From the NCBI GenBank assembly GCA_008638375.1, contig CM018035.1, forward strand, positions 547,501-611,500: a stretch of DNA of 64,000 nt, read 5' to 3'. Source of the stretch: Nyssa sinensis. Taxonomy: Eukaryota > Streptophyta > Magnoliopsida > Cornales > Nyssaceae. The translations under genes and the position numbers were made by a program. The notes beneath the pieces are model-generated. The model ran no database searches, was not told the DNA's origin, and saw nothing but the letters and a program-made list of their open reading frames with translations. Below, one piece after another: positions 34,159 to 47,394 of the stretch (its first letter is position 1; every line of letters starts with the position of its first letter).

Positions 34159-35688
34159 CTAAGCAGTCTCTGGTTCCGAAGCTTGGCTTCCTGCATAACA
34201 ATGATTTTACACCTAATTTCGTTATATAAGTTCACTTATCCACCGAGAAGGTGAAATTGGATATAATGTTACTCATAGAATTAAAGCAACATGTGTTAAG
34301 TGGAGAAAGTGCGTCAGCCGTATTGTGTTATTAGCAAATACCGTTAAAATTGAAAGGTGAATTTTTATAGAACATCTGCCAGAAGAAATTTTTGCTATCC
34401 AGGTATTGTTTGCCTTCACATTGGAAAAAGGGGGGAAAACAACAGTAATATTGTTATGCATTTTTCTTTGTTAACAAAAGAACTTTCTTTCTGCTTATTT
34501 TGTCTCATTTTTCTGACCTTTTTTTGCTTCAAAAGCAAACCAGTGGAGAAGCTACCAAAATAGTGCCTTTTATGCAAAGCAAACTGATATTTCAAAACAA
34601 TACTGATAAAAAGTGAAAAATATGCAAACACCTGAAAATAAACACTGCGATAGACAATCTGTGTACCTTCAGAAGATAATTGTTCGAATCGAGCAACAAT
34701 GTGTTTTCCGTAAGTGTATTTCTTCAAAGCATGAAGATGAACCTTAATACGATTGAGCAAGGCTTCCTGTTGCCTATTGTTGCTTATTTCCAGAATCTTC
34801 TGGACCACATAATTTGCAAACTGGTCCTTCATCATTGTCTGGAATAAATAAGCCAGACAAATTATATGCATCAGTATGAACAAATACAAGCTTCAAATTG
34901 CAATATATTGTATTCAATAATTCCCTGAAATCATGAAAACTACAAAGATTCACATGTGGAACTCTTTGATATTCATGATATCAGAAACCATAAATGTCAA
35001 TAATACTATATCACAAGCCTGGAAAATGAAAATATGTGATATAATGAGAAATATGATTAGGTGAACATAATGGTCTTAGATGCCTGATACCAGCTTGAAC
35101 TAACTAATCTACAGTCGTTTGTCCCCTTGAACTCAGAATCTGCAGTCCACAACGGTTTAGGTATTATAAATGTTTAACCAACACTTGATATATGCTACAT
35201 ATCCCATACTATTTTAAGAAGTGTGACATGATACCTTAAAAAATATATATATTTCTGCTGTATAGAAATATTGGGAATTTTATAATCCACTTAACACAAA
35301 ATTTACTATGACAGCAACGCGTCACCTTTTACATGTAAAATGATCATTTAGTAATTCCTTTCTTAATTATATGAACACCTCTCTATGTTTTTTAATGTAT
35401 CTATATGATTTTGTATACAAATTTTTTGGTAAAATATTTTTGAAATAAAGAGATCAATAAAATATTTTTTTCCTCATCACAAATACTACCATGTTTATAT
35501 GCATATATGTATGGAAGTATCTGCACATGATTTTTTTTAATAAGTATAATTTCATCCAAGAGCGCCATAGAGGGCATAATTAAAGAACAAGCGACATATA
35601 TAAAAAACAAAGCAAGTGCCCCCCTATACCCATATTTTCTAAAAAAATTTAAAAAAGGTTGAGATCAATACAAAAGGATCCTCAGCTT

Positions 35689-35731
<43 letters not shown>

Positions 35732-38700
35732 GAGCAACAACTGCTTCAAAGAAACAACAGTATGCTCTTGTCCTTCAAAGATCCTCCCATTTCTCTCCCT
35801 CCAAATGGACCACACGACACATAATGGCACCATAGACAATAAGGGCCGCACTCTTTTGTTGCTACAACCTCCCTTGCCAACAACTGAAGAACTCCAAAAT
35901 TGAACCTGGTATGACCCAACAAACACCATACGGAGCAAGCAAAGCATTTGATAGGTCCCAAGTTATAGGACATAGGAGAAGAAGATGCATAGGAGTGCAA
36001 CATTCTTCTATATAGACATCTAAACCTGCCATCAAATAATACTAATACAAAACAATACGTATGATAGCAGTATGCAATATTCTTCTCAAAGAACAGTTAC
36101 CCTAACAGAAGGTTCTTTCTACCCATTCTATTGCATGTTCTCATCTCTTGTGAGGTTATATTAATTTCCCATCAAGTTTGTTATTTATCAAACTTGTTAA
36201 AACACCATTTGTCCTAGTAAAGCCTACAGAAAGAAGGAGAAAGATCTCCATGAACACAGTACAGTAAGAGAAACAGCAAAGTATGCCCAATATGGGGCAA
36301 AACCTTTGGTTGAAGAGATTGAAGATCAAGTGCATAGATTAGTACAGATAACAGAAAAATTATTGGGGATCATGAGAAGGTTACAAACTAATGGAGAAGG
36401 CTTTAGATGGATTTCTGACCAACTTGAGGGATCCTTCAAAGAGGTCCTTTTGTCATGGAGATGTGGGACAATTAGGAAGGAGCTGAAAATAGCTTGAGGA
36501 TGGTCCTGCTATGTCTTGTTTGGTGCTTATGGTGGGAGAGAAATAGGAGCATTTTTTACGGGGTGGAATCTCCCCTCTGGAAACTCAAAAAGATTTTTTT
36601 GAGAACTTACTTTTTTTAGATTAAGGAAGTCCTCTTTTTCAACCTAGGATTTCAACTTTTTGCAGCAACAATGACCGGATCGGTGGCAAAGACGACAATG
36701 CTCTATGGTTGAGATGACTGCAGATTGGAGACTGGTTGGATGACAAAGATGATCAACAATGATAGGTGACGCTCTGGTGATGGCTAGGCATGAAGCTCTG
36801 CGATGTGGTATGATTCCCAAGATTGACGATGATGAAGAAGCTCTGCGATGAAGATTGATGTGATGATGTTGCAATGTTTGAATGGCGATGAGCATTAGCA
36901 GTGATTTTGATGATGGTGGATTTTTGGAGAATAGAGGTTTTTTTTTATTTTATAAAAAAGCAAATCAGCAATGAACAGTAGAGTTGGTGATGGAATGTTA
37001 AAGATGAGGGTTGTTCCTATGGTGAAGGATGTGAAGGTTTGTGATAGTAACTCCACAACCCTACATAAGAACATAAGAACATAAGCCCTATTGTTTCTTA
37101 AAATAAATAAATTTCTGGGTATCACAATGATAATTAATACTCTTGACTTCAGTAACAACTTTAGATTCTACTTACCAATAAATTATCATTTTCCTCAGAT
37201 TGGCCAAGAATCTCCTCGATCAATAGTTCTTGTTCCGCAGTATCACCATGCTCCAAACACTTCTCAACTACATTTGATGCATATTTATGCTGACTCATCT
37301 GTATGATTTTCCCGGTCAATTTACCTGATGATTTGGCTTCTTTCACGTGGCTTTCCCTTCTCCAAAATATGCTGCAAGCAGCGCAGTCATTCTCAGTTTT
37401 TTGCATTCGTCGTGTAATATAGGAAACATTTTTTGATAAGTAAATTTTCATTAGCAAGCACAAAAGGGGTGCACCCAAGTACAAAGAGCATATACAAACT
37501 AAGGATCAATACACATAGAATGCAAAAAGGACAAACTATCTAAAGCCATGGATTGACCTCCCAATAACCAAAAAAAGAGAGATCTCAAAACCGACGCCTT
37601 TACAACATACAAAGGAGCTTCTACTCCTTCAAAAACTCTATTATTTCTCTCCCTTTAAATGCTCCACCAAATACAAAGAAGGGTCATATGCCACGCCTTC
37701 CTAATTCTCTTAGAAGGAGAGCTTCCCCTCCAAGAAGAAAGAGTGTCCGATGTTGAACGGGGCATTACCCATAAAATACCAAATAAACCGAGTGAACTGA
37801 CCTCCAGGAACTCGAAAAGGCAACAACGATTGGCCAGAATTTGATCTCTTCTCCTTAGATTCCAAAGTAACAACTATTCCTCAAATTGCAGTCCAGGCAA
37901 AAAAATGCTACTTTTATTGGGGCTTTTGATCTCCTAATAGCCTTCTAAGGAAAATGACAACCCCTCTCCCCCAACAAAAGGATGTAGTATGACTTTACAA
38001 CAAAATCATCCCCGCTTATAGGAAACATAAGGTGAACATAAAATAAAAAAAATAAAAAATAAAAAGACTTTGTTGAGTTGAAGAAACAAAAGGTATCCAG
38101 GAACTGCATTAGAGTTGTGCATTTAGCAGCCATGCATGCATAGATACACAAACATATTCAGAGAAGAGAAAGGAATAAAAATTAATAAATATGCCGTCAA
38201 TCAAAAAAAAGGACCACACTTCCTTCTCGTAATAAAAATAAGATAAATAAAAACATTAAAAAAATATTCAGATGAATTAATAACTTCCAAATAAGGTGAG
38301 ATGCTGCTGCCATTGAAACTAGCTAGCAACATTAGGGAAAGTTAGCACCACATTTGAGATTGAGAAGCTAAAGTGCAATGTTCCAAGAGATGCTAATTGA
38401 ATTTCCCAAAATACAAATCCGAAGTTAATTATGCAACTGCCATCAGTAACAAAGAGGTATTTCGGATATGCAAAGCAACAAAAGACAAACCTGAGTTACA
38501 TAGTTGCCGTACTGGTCTTGAGCAAGAACATAAGCAGAGTCCAAGATCTCATCCACTATGCATTGACTTTGCAACTCATCTGAACAATGCTCCAAAACCC
38601 TCTACGACAAAACAAGAGAAAAGACAAGGTTAAATAGAACAAAGAGACAACATATGAAAGGTGATTTCACAACTAATGAACTGCACTAGTATCACCTGAA

Positions 38701-41700
38701 TAACACGACAACCATAGGGATGAGTAGAGAGTGTAGCAACTTGACCTTGAAAAGCAGAGATAATAAATCCAAGTTTCTCTTTAGGGACACATTCAATGCA
38801 CTTTTGTATCACATGATTTCCATTTTGATCTCGTACACATCTTGTAACATGCCCATCAAGCTCACTCACAAGTTGTGTTTTCTGGTCAAGTTCGATAACT
38901 TCGAGGGCCTAAGATGAGCATCCAGCAAGGATCAGAATTTATAGACAATACGACTAACAAGTTGAATGATAGAATACATGATTATATATATGGTATTTGA
39001 ACTGATAACTACTATTCAAATACCAATCATGGTCAGATTTTCCAAAAACATAAACATAAATGTATCACAAATCCTTACATGCAACGATGCTCCTACTCCA
39101 CACTCTCAAGTGATATCATTCCATAGAAAAGAGAGAAAAAAACATTAAAAAGAAGAAATGAAACCATGTCCATCAATTTTTTTTACAAGTATCCATCAAA
39201 TAATATTGAGGGGTGTTAGAAGATATAATATTAAAGTTACACCATCTCTAAGAACTTAAGCTTTTAGATAAGTTGGTGATTTAACATGGTATTAGAGCAG
39301 GTAAAAGGTCTTGTGTCTAAACCTCACGGTCAACTTGATAATATGAATTGTGCACGTGTTGTGGCTCAATCTAGCCACATGTGAGGGGGCGTGTTAGAGG
39401 ATATAATATTATAGTTACATCCTCTCTAAAAGTTTAAGCTTTTAGAAGGTTTAACAAGGGGAAATGATTACGATCCATGCATAAAAAATTAAGTAGGCCC
39501 TCTAATAAGTAATAAGTATGGCCCTCTAATTGCTAATAGAGAATATTATTATTATTTATATAAAAGTAATTAGCATTTTTCTCAGACAATGCATAACATA
39601 TCATTTTGCATTCATTGAATGTTTCATTAAAAATGAGTTGTATGCAAATAAATATGGACAAATTTGATATTAAAATTTGACACAAATCCTGCCATTAAAA
39701 TTATTAAAGAAAACTCAAAGATTGAACTAGCTTGCAATGGCGGACCTACACCAAGTGTTGGGGGGGGGGGGGGGGGGAGTTTTGAAAATTAGATTTTTTT
39801 ACCCTTAGTTTTTATAGTATTTTTGAAAAACTTAGAAGTTGCCCCCAAATTTTCTTTATATTTCTATAAAACCCCTTTTAAATTTTGACTTTTATATATT
39901 TGCCCCCCCTAACTTCATAGTCTAGGTCCGCCACTAGAACTAGGGTAAACAGATTAACAGCCAAGCATGCGTGAGATATTTAAGAAGAGAAAAATTTATA
40001 ATGACACTTCACTTATAAAAACACCAATTAAATCCTATGATTAAATATAGTCAAACAATATACCTTCTGAATCACTCGGCAACCATACATTTGCAAACTT
40101 AAATTTAACATCTGTCCTGAAAGTTGATCAGCAAGTTCCTTCCTCTGCTCACGACACCCGCTGTTCAAAAAACTGTAACCATAAAATCCAGACTAATAAC
40201 TTACATTAACCCACTTGGAGGAGTTCAATAGTCTTGCAAAAATAATAAATGACCAAGACAAATATAAAACTGAATGCATACAAATGCCAAAACATACCTT
40301 TTGAATAACATAATTCCCAAAAACATCTGTCATTAATCTTGAAGCATGTGGAAGAACTTCTTTGAAAACAGATGCCTTGTCCTTCAACACTACAATTTTC
40401 CAACTTCTGCTGAATAAACCGACTCCCATGTTGATCAACACTGAGGTTAAAAATGTATGAGAAATTATTTTTCCATAGTGGAAACTAGAAGGGGCAGCAT
40501 GCAATTTGATTGGTCATACCCCACATAGAAAAAGAGAGAATGGTGAGAGGGAGAAAGGGAGAGGAGCAGAAAGAGAAAAATGATGAGAAGAGAAAAAAGG
40601 GACGAGAGGTTAATTACTCGTATCCACCTTTATATGAAGTTACATTTTGATCTTTTAACTGAGTGCTTGTTTGTTTGTTATTTTAAATTTGAATGAGTGA
40701 GAATGATTTTGAAATGTTGAGACCATGCCTGAGAGTCTGAGACCTTGAGGTGTTCTGCATTAATATAATAGGATAGACACAGACATAGCGATCGAATTAT
40801 AGAAATGAAAAGGACAAAAGCTCAGTAGAGAATTACCTGAATTCAACAATATGGCCTGCAATGTCAGAGAGTTCTATTTTCCTAGCACTGCTGCTTTTCA
40901 GTTCTTCAAGAAAAGAATTCTTCGTAGGGTCATTATAGTTGTCAGCTCCTCTTTGACCTTGCAATCCAGAATATACTCCAACATTTCTAATAGATCCTTG
41001 ATGAAATTTCATTTCATTTCTTCTTCCAGAAGGATTCGCCCCTGCCACTGGAGATCCAGGCAATATTGGACTACCCAGAGGTGACGCTGGAAACTGTGCC
41101 ATGACACCCATGCTTGGGGGACTTCTATAGTAACTACTGCCAATGAATACCCCTTCTCTTGGACTTGGAATGCTCGGACTTACATTTGATAAAGGTTGAA
41201 ATTTCTGATCAGCCATATAAGCAGCAGTGGTTGACTCTTTTTGCAAAACAAAAGGATTAATTTGGCCCACAGTTACACCTGTTGATCCCACCCGACCATA
41301 CTGCCCTGAAGCACCGGCATCCTCAATGGGATGCTGAAAGTATTGCATGTGAAGAGGATCCACAAAGGAAGGCTGCACCATTAACCCATGGTGTCCATAA
41401 AACTTGTTTAGATGCTGCAAATCAGCTACATGTGAAATGCTCTCCCCCTGTTGAACCACTCGCAGTCCGACCACTAAAGCTTTGACCAGAAGTGGCATCA
41501 AAATGCATAGGAATAGTAGTAGGAGAAGGATATCCAGTAAAAAATGGAGGAAGGAATGCTGAACCCAGGGCATATCCACCCATAGGATATGTTGGAGCAT
41601 ATAAGCCAGATGGATGTAAAGTAGGATAAAATGGGTTTCCCGAAGTCATATAGGCTGCTGCTGTTGCATATAAAGGAGGTGTAAGTCCAGGAGGATGCAG

Positions 41701-44619
41701 TACTGGTTGAAACTCACCTGAAGAAACACTGGGGTGGCCATGGGAAACTTTTTCCATGCCACTGTGTGAGTAACTCACTTTTTGAGAAATCAATTGAGCC
41801 TGAACTCCACGAACTGGATAAGTAATGCCTTGTTGGGAATAAAGATGCTGCTGATGCACATTCTTCTCATAAGATTGGTTTTCTTGTTTATTTCTATTAT
41901 CCTCTGCTAACAGGATCGCCAGAAATACTTGGTGATCCCATTCTAGAAGAATCCGAATCCAGTGGCACCACTAATTAACACACCATCCCCCAAACCAGTA
42001 TCCTTATCAATTACTTCAACTTTTTGAGGGGGTGTTGAGCTCCCCATTGCATCAGGATATGATTCTTTGGGAAAAGAGGTAACTGAAGGATCATCATTAG
42101 ATGTTAACTCACAAACATTTGCACCTTGAGTATGCGTATCCACACAAATATCAACAGAGCCTGATTTTGATTCCGGTAATTTTGAAATGTCAATAGAAAG
42201 ATCATCCAATGAAATGGCTTGAACATCACGATCAACTGGTTCCTCTGTTGTTGCATGGCTTGAGGAACGAGACTGATTATACACAGGAGATGGAGTGCGG
42301 GGGAAGTCTTCCTACAAACTCACCAGGAAAATGTACCAAATAATGAGCATTAGGCAAAACAAAGGGGGGTCGGGATTCTGTGGACTGATGACGGACTTCG
42401 CCACTAATTATTAGCCGCAAGTATGGTAATGGCATACATGTCGTGTCAAAGGTTCTAAATTAGACTTACACAGGAAATTGTTTACTCTGCAATCAGGAAT
42501 TCCCCAAAAAATACAACATGGAAATTATGCATGACAAAGACAGACCACAATATTAGCAAAAATAACAGAAATGTTTAAAAGAAATCTGCCCACAGTTTAA
42601 ATTCAAAACATTATTTAAAAATTAAACAAAATCAACAACTGAAATATAATCTTTCCTTTACCTTTCAGTTACATATATATTATATAATTTTTTTTATTTG
42701 GGTGGGGGGGACTACTCAAAGCACAAGATACAATCTAGTAGCAATACTATGCATATGTAAACATCATAAAAGAAGTTGCAAATGACAGAGAAGATAACAG
42801 CGAAGAAATGCAGATTGATAAAGACTAATATGCTGACTGTGATATTAGCTACCTGACCAACTTTTACATATCAATATGCAAGAAGCCACAAATACTTCAA
42901 CAAATGAATCATCAAAATATAGATCTTTCACATTTTTTTCTTCTGATAGGTGTAGAATGTATCTTCCACACTGATATAGTTGAACAACAAAAATCTAATA
43001 ATTTTTATATGGTTCTTAATCTCCATGAGATCTATATATGGAAAACATAAATAAACTAAAGCTGGAGATCAGGTCTATACCCAGTCCACATCTCCCAGCA
43101 GCCGGATTAATAGTACCAACCCAGTATAATAACCCTTTTAGTTGTTGGGTTTTCTCAATTAAACAAAAACTCTAGAAACACTTTTTTTTTATCAGGTCAA
43201 AAACTCTAGAACACTTGAAATATAAAATGAAGGCTATTGAAATCCAGACCCTCCATGTTGGATATAATAGTGTCTTTACCAAGACATATATTTCTTTTTA
43301 TAGGAGACTCTCATTTCTTTAAGCGGTTATAGCTCAACACCAAAACCATAAATGTTGATCTAGACTGTTAACATGATTCTTTGACTCTTAGTAAAAAAGA
43401 AACAGAAAAAAAAAAGATTCTTAAAGTGTCATAAAGACAAACTGAATACTAAGCCTTAATTAAGATTTAAATGTCATTTGCATCATGTAAAAGTCCTACC
43501 AGTATTACACATCAGGATTCGTCTATATGTACAATGCAGAAGACTTAAAATTCATAAAAATTCCCCAAAGAGTCACATTAATTGATGGGAGTGGGAGTGA
43601 TAGAAGGGGTTACTCTTCTATCAAGATAGGAAGTACATTTCCAAACAGATCAACATAGTAGTATTCCAATCCATGAAATTACCCACTTAACCTCAGATTT
43701 AACAAACATACAATTTGTTGCAATATCATTTGTTGCAGTGAAAGAAAACACAGTGTAGTGGTCTATTTTCCACCTCGAACAATATAGGACAATACTATAT
43801 TTCACAAATTTGAATAATTTGCTAAAATCATCACAACATGTCTAATCTAGGAACATTTTAAAGCATAGTCAAGCAGAATGGTTATAATGAGGAAATGCAT
43901 TTTAGCAGGTAGACCACTGAGATGCCCATCAACAAAAATAAAATAAAAAAAGAGGAGACAGCTTAGATTAAGTTCTATACCTTGTATTAGATCAACCAAA
44001 CTTTTATGGCGTCCCGTCATAGAAGCTGCACTCTGTCCAGACGTGAGCATGCTACTACTTTCGGCCCAATCATTCGAAGCTTGCCGGGGTGACTTGTCAT
44101 CCTCAGGCTCCTCACTATGAGTAGACAAGTGCAAGGATCCATTACCACTGTCATCAAAAGAGGTTAATCTCCAGTTATTACTGAAACCACCACCGATAGA
44201 GCGTACCAGGTGCCTATTCTCCCGTGAGATAATAGGTGGAGGAAGCCTTGGATTCAAGTTAACATTAGAGTAGTAGTATGCAAAATAGGCTGGATCAGAG
44301 CGTAGTTGTTCCTCAGACTCACAATTTTCAATAGCACTGTTTAAACTTTCCAAGCTTGAACTCAGACTAGAGCTCTGTTGAGCCATAAGGTTCCCAAAAG
44401 CTGCAAATGAACCCTCCATACTAGGAGGTGCACTACCACTTCGATTCGGAACCATAGTTTCTCTGATCTCCATGAAACCTATGCCTCTTCAAAAGCAATC
44501 CCAACTCATCTGCTGCCTGTATTATTCAATGGTGATACAAATGTTGCAGCATCCTTGGAAGAGGGCCACTTTTTAGCTCCACTGCTTTCCACCATTCTCA
44601 CAGGACTCTCGGTTGCCAT
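34159..44619 (-). CDS. APUM5: PUMILIO-family RNA-binding protein (APUM5/6 type)
   Basis: Nine coding exons on the minus strand: 44619-43981, 42311-40837, 40440-40298, 40172-40064, 38908-38696, 38601-38491, 37371-37176, 34838-34667, 34190-34159. The product is a PUF protein that binds mRNA 3' UTRs to repress or destabilise transcripts. The N-terminal half has the plant hallmark [13 protein letters not shown] and a low-complexity Pro/Gly/Tyr region. Eight PUF repeats fill roughly residues 695-1015, with triads S-R-Q, N-Y-Q, C-R-Q, N-H-Q, C-R-Q, N-Y-Q, S-N-E, N-Y-Q. Exon lengths sum to 3090 nt; nine net +1 shifts must be removed to give 1026 residues (2 in exon 1, 4 in exon 2, one each in exons 3, 4 and 7; none in 5, 6, 8 or 9). 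All splice sites are intact. I read it as a real gene with sequence errors; a very recent pseudogene is the alternative. Confidence 0.88.
35530..36003 (-). mobile_element. LINE (L1) 3' fragment in PUMILIO intron 7
   Basis: The minus strand reads [19 protein letters not shown], the L1 ORF2 tail, interrupted by a (TA)n tract at about 35690-35728. It ends near CTTATTAAAAAAAA at about 35536-35551. Same orientation as the host gene. Confidence 0.65.
36306..36640 (+). mobile_element. LINE (L1) 3' fragment in PUMILIO intron 7
   Basis: The plus strand has [11 protein letters not shown] then, in another frame, [19 protein letters not shown], an L1 ORF2 tail. Opposite orientation to the fragment at 35530-36003. 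Confidence 0.55.
37430..37880 (-). mobile_element. LINE (L1) 3' fragment in PUMILIO intron 6
   Basis: The minus strand reads G-I-L-W-V-M-P, L-S-S-W-R-G, then [12 protein letters not shown], and ends near ACTTATCAAAAAATG (37427-37441), the 3' signature of the L1 copies here. It lies within about 60 bp of the exon 7 acceptor. Confidence 0.65.
39214..39456 (+). mobile_element. TRIM retrotransposon, 243 bp, PUMILIO intron 4
   Basis: Miniature LTR element. The 5' LTR is 39214-39286 (73 bp, TGTTAGAAGATATAATATT...TTTAACA) and the 3' LTR 39392-39456 (65 bp, with a short deletion). The PBS TGGTATTAGAGCAGG (39287-39301) directly follows the 5' LTR, and a polypurine GAGGGGGCG (39383-39391) directly precedes the 3' LTR. 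The target duplication AGGGG is perfect (39209-39213, 39457-39461). There is no coding capacity. It is antisense to the PUMILIO transcript. Confidence 0.88.
39760..39777. repeat. Poly-G tract, 18 G, PUMILIO intron 4
   Basis: 18 G after AAGTGTT; reads as poly-C on the PUMILIO transcript strand. The flanking strings GGCGGACCTACAC (39740-39752) and AGGTCCGCCACTAG (39925-39938) are inverse matches about 175 bp apart, so the tract may sit in a small inverted-repeat element. Confidence 0.9.
42312..43980. other. PUMILIO intron 1
   Basis: A 1.67-kb intron with no recognised element. A short G-rich run lies near 42702-42709. Confidence 0.6.
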
Positions 44620-44629
44620 CCTACTCCAA

Positions 44630-46550
44630 GAATGATGGTCAATTTTTTCTATCAATGATGATTTTCACATTTCTTCTGCAACGCTGCTGAGCCATATCAT
44701 CCAAGGCCCCTTCATCAACTTAAAGTCATTAGTCAGCTATGTATAGGGGGGAAAACACATAATAGAGAATAGCAACACCCACCAAAGAATAAGGTAAAAA
44801 GGTCACACTCCTAGGACTAGAAGTGATAAAATATGGCCTTGAGAATTGAGCCTATCAATGTCATAGCTTATTAGCATGTGACTTAACTAAGGGAATGGCC
44901 TTAAATAAAGTAAAATGGCGAGACATGGTTTATTTAGCTGACCCAAATAATTGAGAAAAAAAGCTTTGTTGAGTTGAGAATATAACAACTTATCAAAAAA
45001 TTGCCAACAAAATTAACATGAGCATTTTAGTCCAAATCAAAGACAATAGTTTCTTTTGGTAAATAATTAATTTAATTTTTTTGGTAAATAAATCAAAGAC
45101 AATAGTTGGATGACCAATGTTACCTGAAACACGATCATTATGGTATGCAGAACATGAATGGGAACACAATACGGTACATATTCTAAATGTGGTACAATAG
45201 GGGGTAAAGCTTATGTAGATGGCATAGGAGGAATATAATGGGGTAGGTCTAACTGTAGGAGTGTATTCTTTTCACCCCAAAGAAGAGTAATTAAAATTAA
45301 TACCACTCAAGCATACAAGATTTCCATATATTATAAAAAAAATTATTATATTAGAATAAGAACATGTAAAAGTATTGAATTAAGTACACCAATTTATGTT
45401 AAGCTGAGTAATCTCTTGATTTGTGTTGGTCTTTTTCTATTAATTTTCTCTTAGAACGAAAATCGAGGAAAGAACTACGAAGAAAATTTTCCAATTGCTA
45501 AATATAGTATTCTGAAATAGTAAAAGTTTTATGTTTAAGGCACGCGCACACCAAAACAAAAATCACTAGGATATTGTAGTTTTCTGGTAACTAAGTTGCA
45601 AGACTCGCAACAGGATAAAAAAAAAAAAAAAGCTATAAATATGGTAGTGCGGAAACAATTTTTTTTTTATCAGTATGGTAGTCAGGAAAAAATTAAACAA
45701 AGTCAACCGAAGAGAACGCACATCGCATATAGCACACAAGTTTTTGTTGTCCATACTTTATTAGAATTTTCGTTGTCCTTGCCATGTCATTGCCGAATTG
45801 GTGGCCTGTGACTGTGTTATGTCTATCCAAAATTCCAAACTAATAACAGTTGAGGAGGTAAGGTGATACTGTTCACACAACCCCATCCTGATAACTGTAC
45901 TTTATACTTCATAGATCATACAAAATCAAAATTTAATCATAAATAACACACAAAATTGATTGAAATTTGAATAATATGTTCTATTCTCTAAAGTAAGGCG
46001 CTAAAACTTTCCATTGTTGTCATAAAAGTGCCCGAGGTTCACAAATTATCGTTCAGGGCAGCCAATCATCCAGTAAAACAACACTTTGGGATAAGGCATC
46101 ATTTAATCAGTTTTTTTTCCCTAATTTTGTTGGTTCTCTGCTACATGACTAATTTAAATCTGTAATAAATCATTAGAAGCCACAAAAGCCATAACCTTTA
46201 GTCAAACTGTATCAACATTTCTGAGATAAACACACCAACTCACTTAAAACAAAGCTTGAAACAGACACCTTGCAAACCATATTCATTGAAATAGAATTGA
46301 ACCCAGTTAGTTGTAGAGCTCCCTCCTCAAAAGAAACAACGCAAAGACAAAAATATATAAGAATTAGAACCCTAGAGGACAGTTTACAGCATAGATGACA
46401 CAGCAAACGTTTGAAACTCACCGAATGTTTCGAAACACGACAAACCCTAGAAGTTGAAATCCCAACTCTATTGGAAGCTCGATGAATTCTGTAATTCCGA
46501 TTCCAGGTGCAAAAAGAAGGGAGAGAGAGAGAGAGACAGAGAGAGAGAGT
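44630..46550 (-). other. PUMILIO 5' UTR exon and leader intron
   Basis: A likely 5' UTR exon covers 46422 to about 46550, ending at a good GTGAGT donor (GT at 46421-46420), with a CT-rich tract (46518-46549) at its start. The leader intron then runs to an acceptor somewhere in about 44650-44710; AG sites after TGGCTC and after GCGTTGC are candidates. No gene is seen in the intron. Confidence 0.5.
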
Positions 46551-46559
46551 TGATGTTTG

Positions 46560-47358
46560 CTTTAATTTAAAAATACAAATGTCGCTTGTAAGACCCGACA
46601 CAGTAGACCGGGTTTGAAGTAAAATAAAAAAGAAATAGAAAAAATAGAATAATTAGTATAAAGTAGAATGACCCAAATACCTTGCGCAGTTGATGTTAAC
46701 TAACCTATGAAGCAATCAATTGGATAGTATAAATGTAAATTTGGGTACGTTACGGAATGTATCATGGATTTTTGCCCTTTCCTGTGAAACTTGAAAGAAT
46801 AAACTTTTGCACCCATAAGAATATAACTCACTATGCTTCTCAAAATTTCTTTCTATTTTAACTAAAATAATTAAAAAAGATTATTATAACTAGTTAATTT
46901 ATACATGACTATTTTATTTTTTTAACCACTTGAACAATCTTTCTAATGTAATATTCATATCTTACATTGGTCAGATGAGAGTAATATGATTATTAGAATA
47001 TAAAATTATTACAAATTTTATTATTAATAATTTAAATTTAAAATTAAAGAGCAAGATAGAGAGCCGATTGGAACTCCAAAATTGATTTTTGGCTAAAGGG
47101 GCGAATAATTGAGTTTTGATGAGTAAACAAAAAATTATTTTTGCATATATAATAATTTATGATTGGTCCAAATCATTGATGAAATCACATTATTTTTCTC
47201 ATTCCTACTGCTCAGGGCACACAAGGAGCTCCTTAAAATGAGAAGTTTAGTTCAAAGGAGCTCCTTAAAATTAAAAAGTTATTACATAATTCAAGACCAA
47301 TGGTATAGACCAATCATGAGTTTTCATGTGTATAATATGTTTGGCTTTTTGAGAGAAA

Positions 47359-47394
<36 letters not shown>

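Noticed and set aside
36640..36905. GATGA-rich stretch as a coding low-complexity domain or snoRNA
   Set aside because: Frames break repeatedly, no C/D-box pair with a terminal stem was found, and it lies in an intron; it is best seen as simple-sequence drift.
40206..40403. A separate small gene overlapping another frame at 40193-40504
   Set aside because: Both frames are halves of one PUMILIO exon (40440-40298) split by a +1 shift at 40381-40382.
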